Origin: J027 sp965215855
GTDB lineage: Bacteria; Chloroflexota; Anaerolineae; Aggregatilineales; J027
Length of the DNA stretch: 64,000 nt
Assembly (NCBI GenBank): GCA_965215855.1
Contig: CBDCER010000003.1
Span: 1,364,001-1,428,000, forward strand
Direction: 5' to 3'
The notes under the pieces are model-generated. The model had not been told where the DNA came from and made no database searches. It saw only the letters and a program-made list of their open reading frames with translations. The position numbers and the translations under genes are program-made. Positions 63,413 through 64,000 of this stretch are shown here, piece after piece (the stretch's first letter is position 1; every line of letters begins with the position of its first letter).

Positions 63413-63418
63413 TATAAT
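63413..63418 (+). promoter_or_regulatory. Candidate -10 box of clpC
   Basis: TATAAT lies 38 bp upstream of the clpC ATG at 63457. The best -35 match (TTGTCG at 63385) is 22 bp away, which is long. No CIRCE or other heat-shock operator is recognised in 63277-63456. Confidence 0.45.
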
Positions 63419-63456
63419 AGACAGAAGTTTCGTTTACTTAACTGTGTGAGGTTATC

Positions 63457-64000
63457 ATGCCAAAATCGCCGCATGATGTCAGCGAAGCCGAAATCCGTCG
63501 GCTTTGCCGCGATTTACTAAATAGTGCGCGGGAAGAAGCCGCCCGCCTCAAACATAACTACATTGGTACCGAACATCTCTTCAATGCCATGACCCGAACC
63601 CAGAATGGGATCGCCACCCTGATCCTTGCCGATAGCGGTCTCGACCCGCGTGAAGTGCGAAACACCTTGCGCCGCGAAGTCGGTAGTGGCGAAGACACCG
63701 TTGCCGAAACTCCACCGCTAACGCCGCGTTCCCACAACATCCTGGCCCAAAGTGTCTATCTGGCCGACGATCTAGGAGCGCCCCGCGTCACCGAAGAACA
63801 GGTGTTGCTAACCATGTTGCAGGATGGTGATGGTATTGCTGTCCGCAAAATTAAGGAGTTGGGGGTCGATGTTCAATACTGGATTGACTACCTATCTCGA
63901 TTCCTGAATATCAACCAGGACGAGGAAGAATCCGAGGATGATGACAGCTTCTTCAGTGATATTCTTGACGATGATGACTTTGAAGATTTGCTGGATGCCG
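63457..64000 (+). CDS. clpC: Clp protease ATPase subunit ClpC, 5' part
   Basis: The first 181 residues are in the window. They contain two Clp_N repeats (AREEAARLKHNYIGTEHLFN and LTPRSHNILAQSVYLADDLG, EEQVLLTMLQDGDG), followed by an acidic linker (NQDEEESEDDDSFFSDILDD). This is the N-terminal domain of ClpC/ClpA-type unfoldases, which feed substrates to ClpP. The AAA modules lie beyond the edge. The acidic linker is longer than usual. Confidence 0.85.
   Translation, partial: MPKSPHDVSEAEIRRLCRDLLNSAREEAARLKHNYIGTEHLFNAMTRTQNGIATLILADSGLDPREVRNTLRREVGSGEDTVAETPPLTPRSHNILAQSVYLADDLGAPRVTEEQVLLTMLQDGDGIAVRKIKELGVDVQYWIDYLSRFLNINQDEEESEDDDSFFSDILDDDDFEDLLDA

Overview
The window looks like a chromosomal segment of a member of the Chloroflexota, probably Anaerolineae-like. 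This is inferred from gene content and is not proven: GAF/PAS histidine kinases, a transmembrane Ser/Thr kinase with a TPEP-repeat ectodomain, a DegV-DegV-DAK-Asp23 block next to rpmB and rpe, a UDP-sulfoquinovose synthase, two-subunit class I fumarase, and DUF1501/DUF1800 Tat proteins. Coding density is high, and ATGA or TAATG stop/start overlaps are the rule. Base composition looks near 50% GC by eye, except in a GC-rich island at about 16.3-21.7 kb.

Layout. 0-6.7 kb: glycosyltransferases and a MacB/FtsX-type ABC transporter. 6.8-9.6 kb: a three-gene minus-strand operon (proline-rich membrane protein, cyclic-nucleotide-binding protein, AAA ATPase). 9.9-13.7 kb: a five-gene TCA operon (succinyl-CoA ligase beta and alpha, a one-cluster ferredoxin, fumarase beta and alpha). 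13.9-15.5 kb: a receiver-PAS-histidine kinase. 15.5-22.1 kb: an accessory island. 22.2-27.3 kb: a DUF1800/DUF1501 Tat pair, xseB, two membrane proteins and a universal stress protein. 27.5-43.8 kb: a large plus-strand surface-glycan locus with pseudaminic acid genes (PseB, PseC, CMP-sugar synthetases, a PseG-PseH-like fusion, PseI), a Wzt-type ABC ATPase, several glycosyltransferases and a methyltransferase. 43.9-54.5 kb: minus-strand housekeeping genes (sqdB, a NarL-type kinase, tRNA-Val, coaD, recG, two degV, a DAK/FakA-like kinase, asp23). 54.5-64 kb: rpmB, rpe, thpR, rsfS, a decayed IS481-like element, xseA, a histidine kinase coupled to a Ser/Thr kinase, and the start of clpC.

The island is the unusual part. 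It starts with an IS110-family transposase followed by three tiny genes, each overlapping the previous one by 4 bp; the transposase is broken near its 3' end by a 94-bp MITE-like insertion. Next come a terminator, a tandem ~178-bp repeat (200-bp period) split by an IS630 element with a likely -1 frameshift site, and a 536-bp tract (20062-20597) with not one adenine on the plus strand. That tract is therefore free of stop codons in all six frames. Beyond it lie three long hairpins, short iteron-like repeats, and a small gene overlapping an excisionase-like HTH gene. I found no reverse transcriptase, Cas gene or integrase in the window that would explain the A-free tract. It is the best candidate here for something undescribed.
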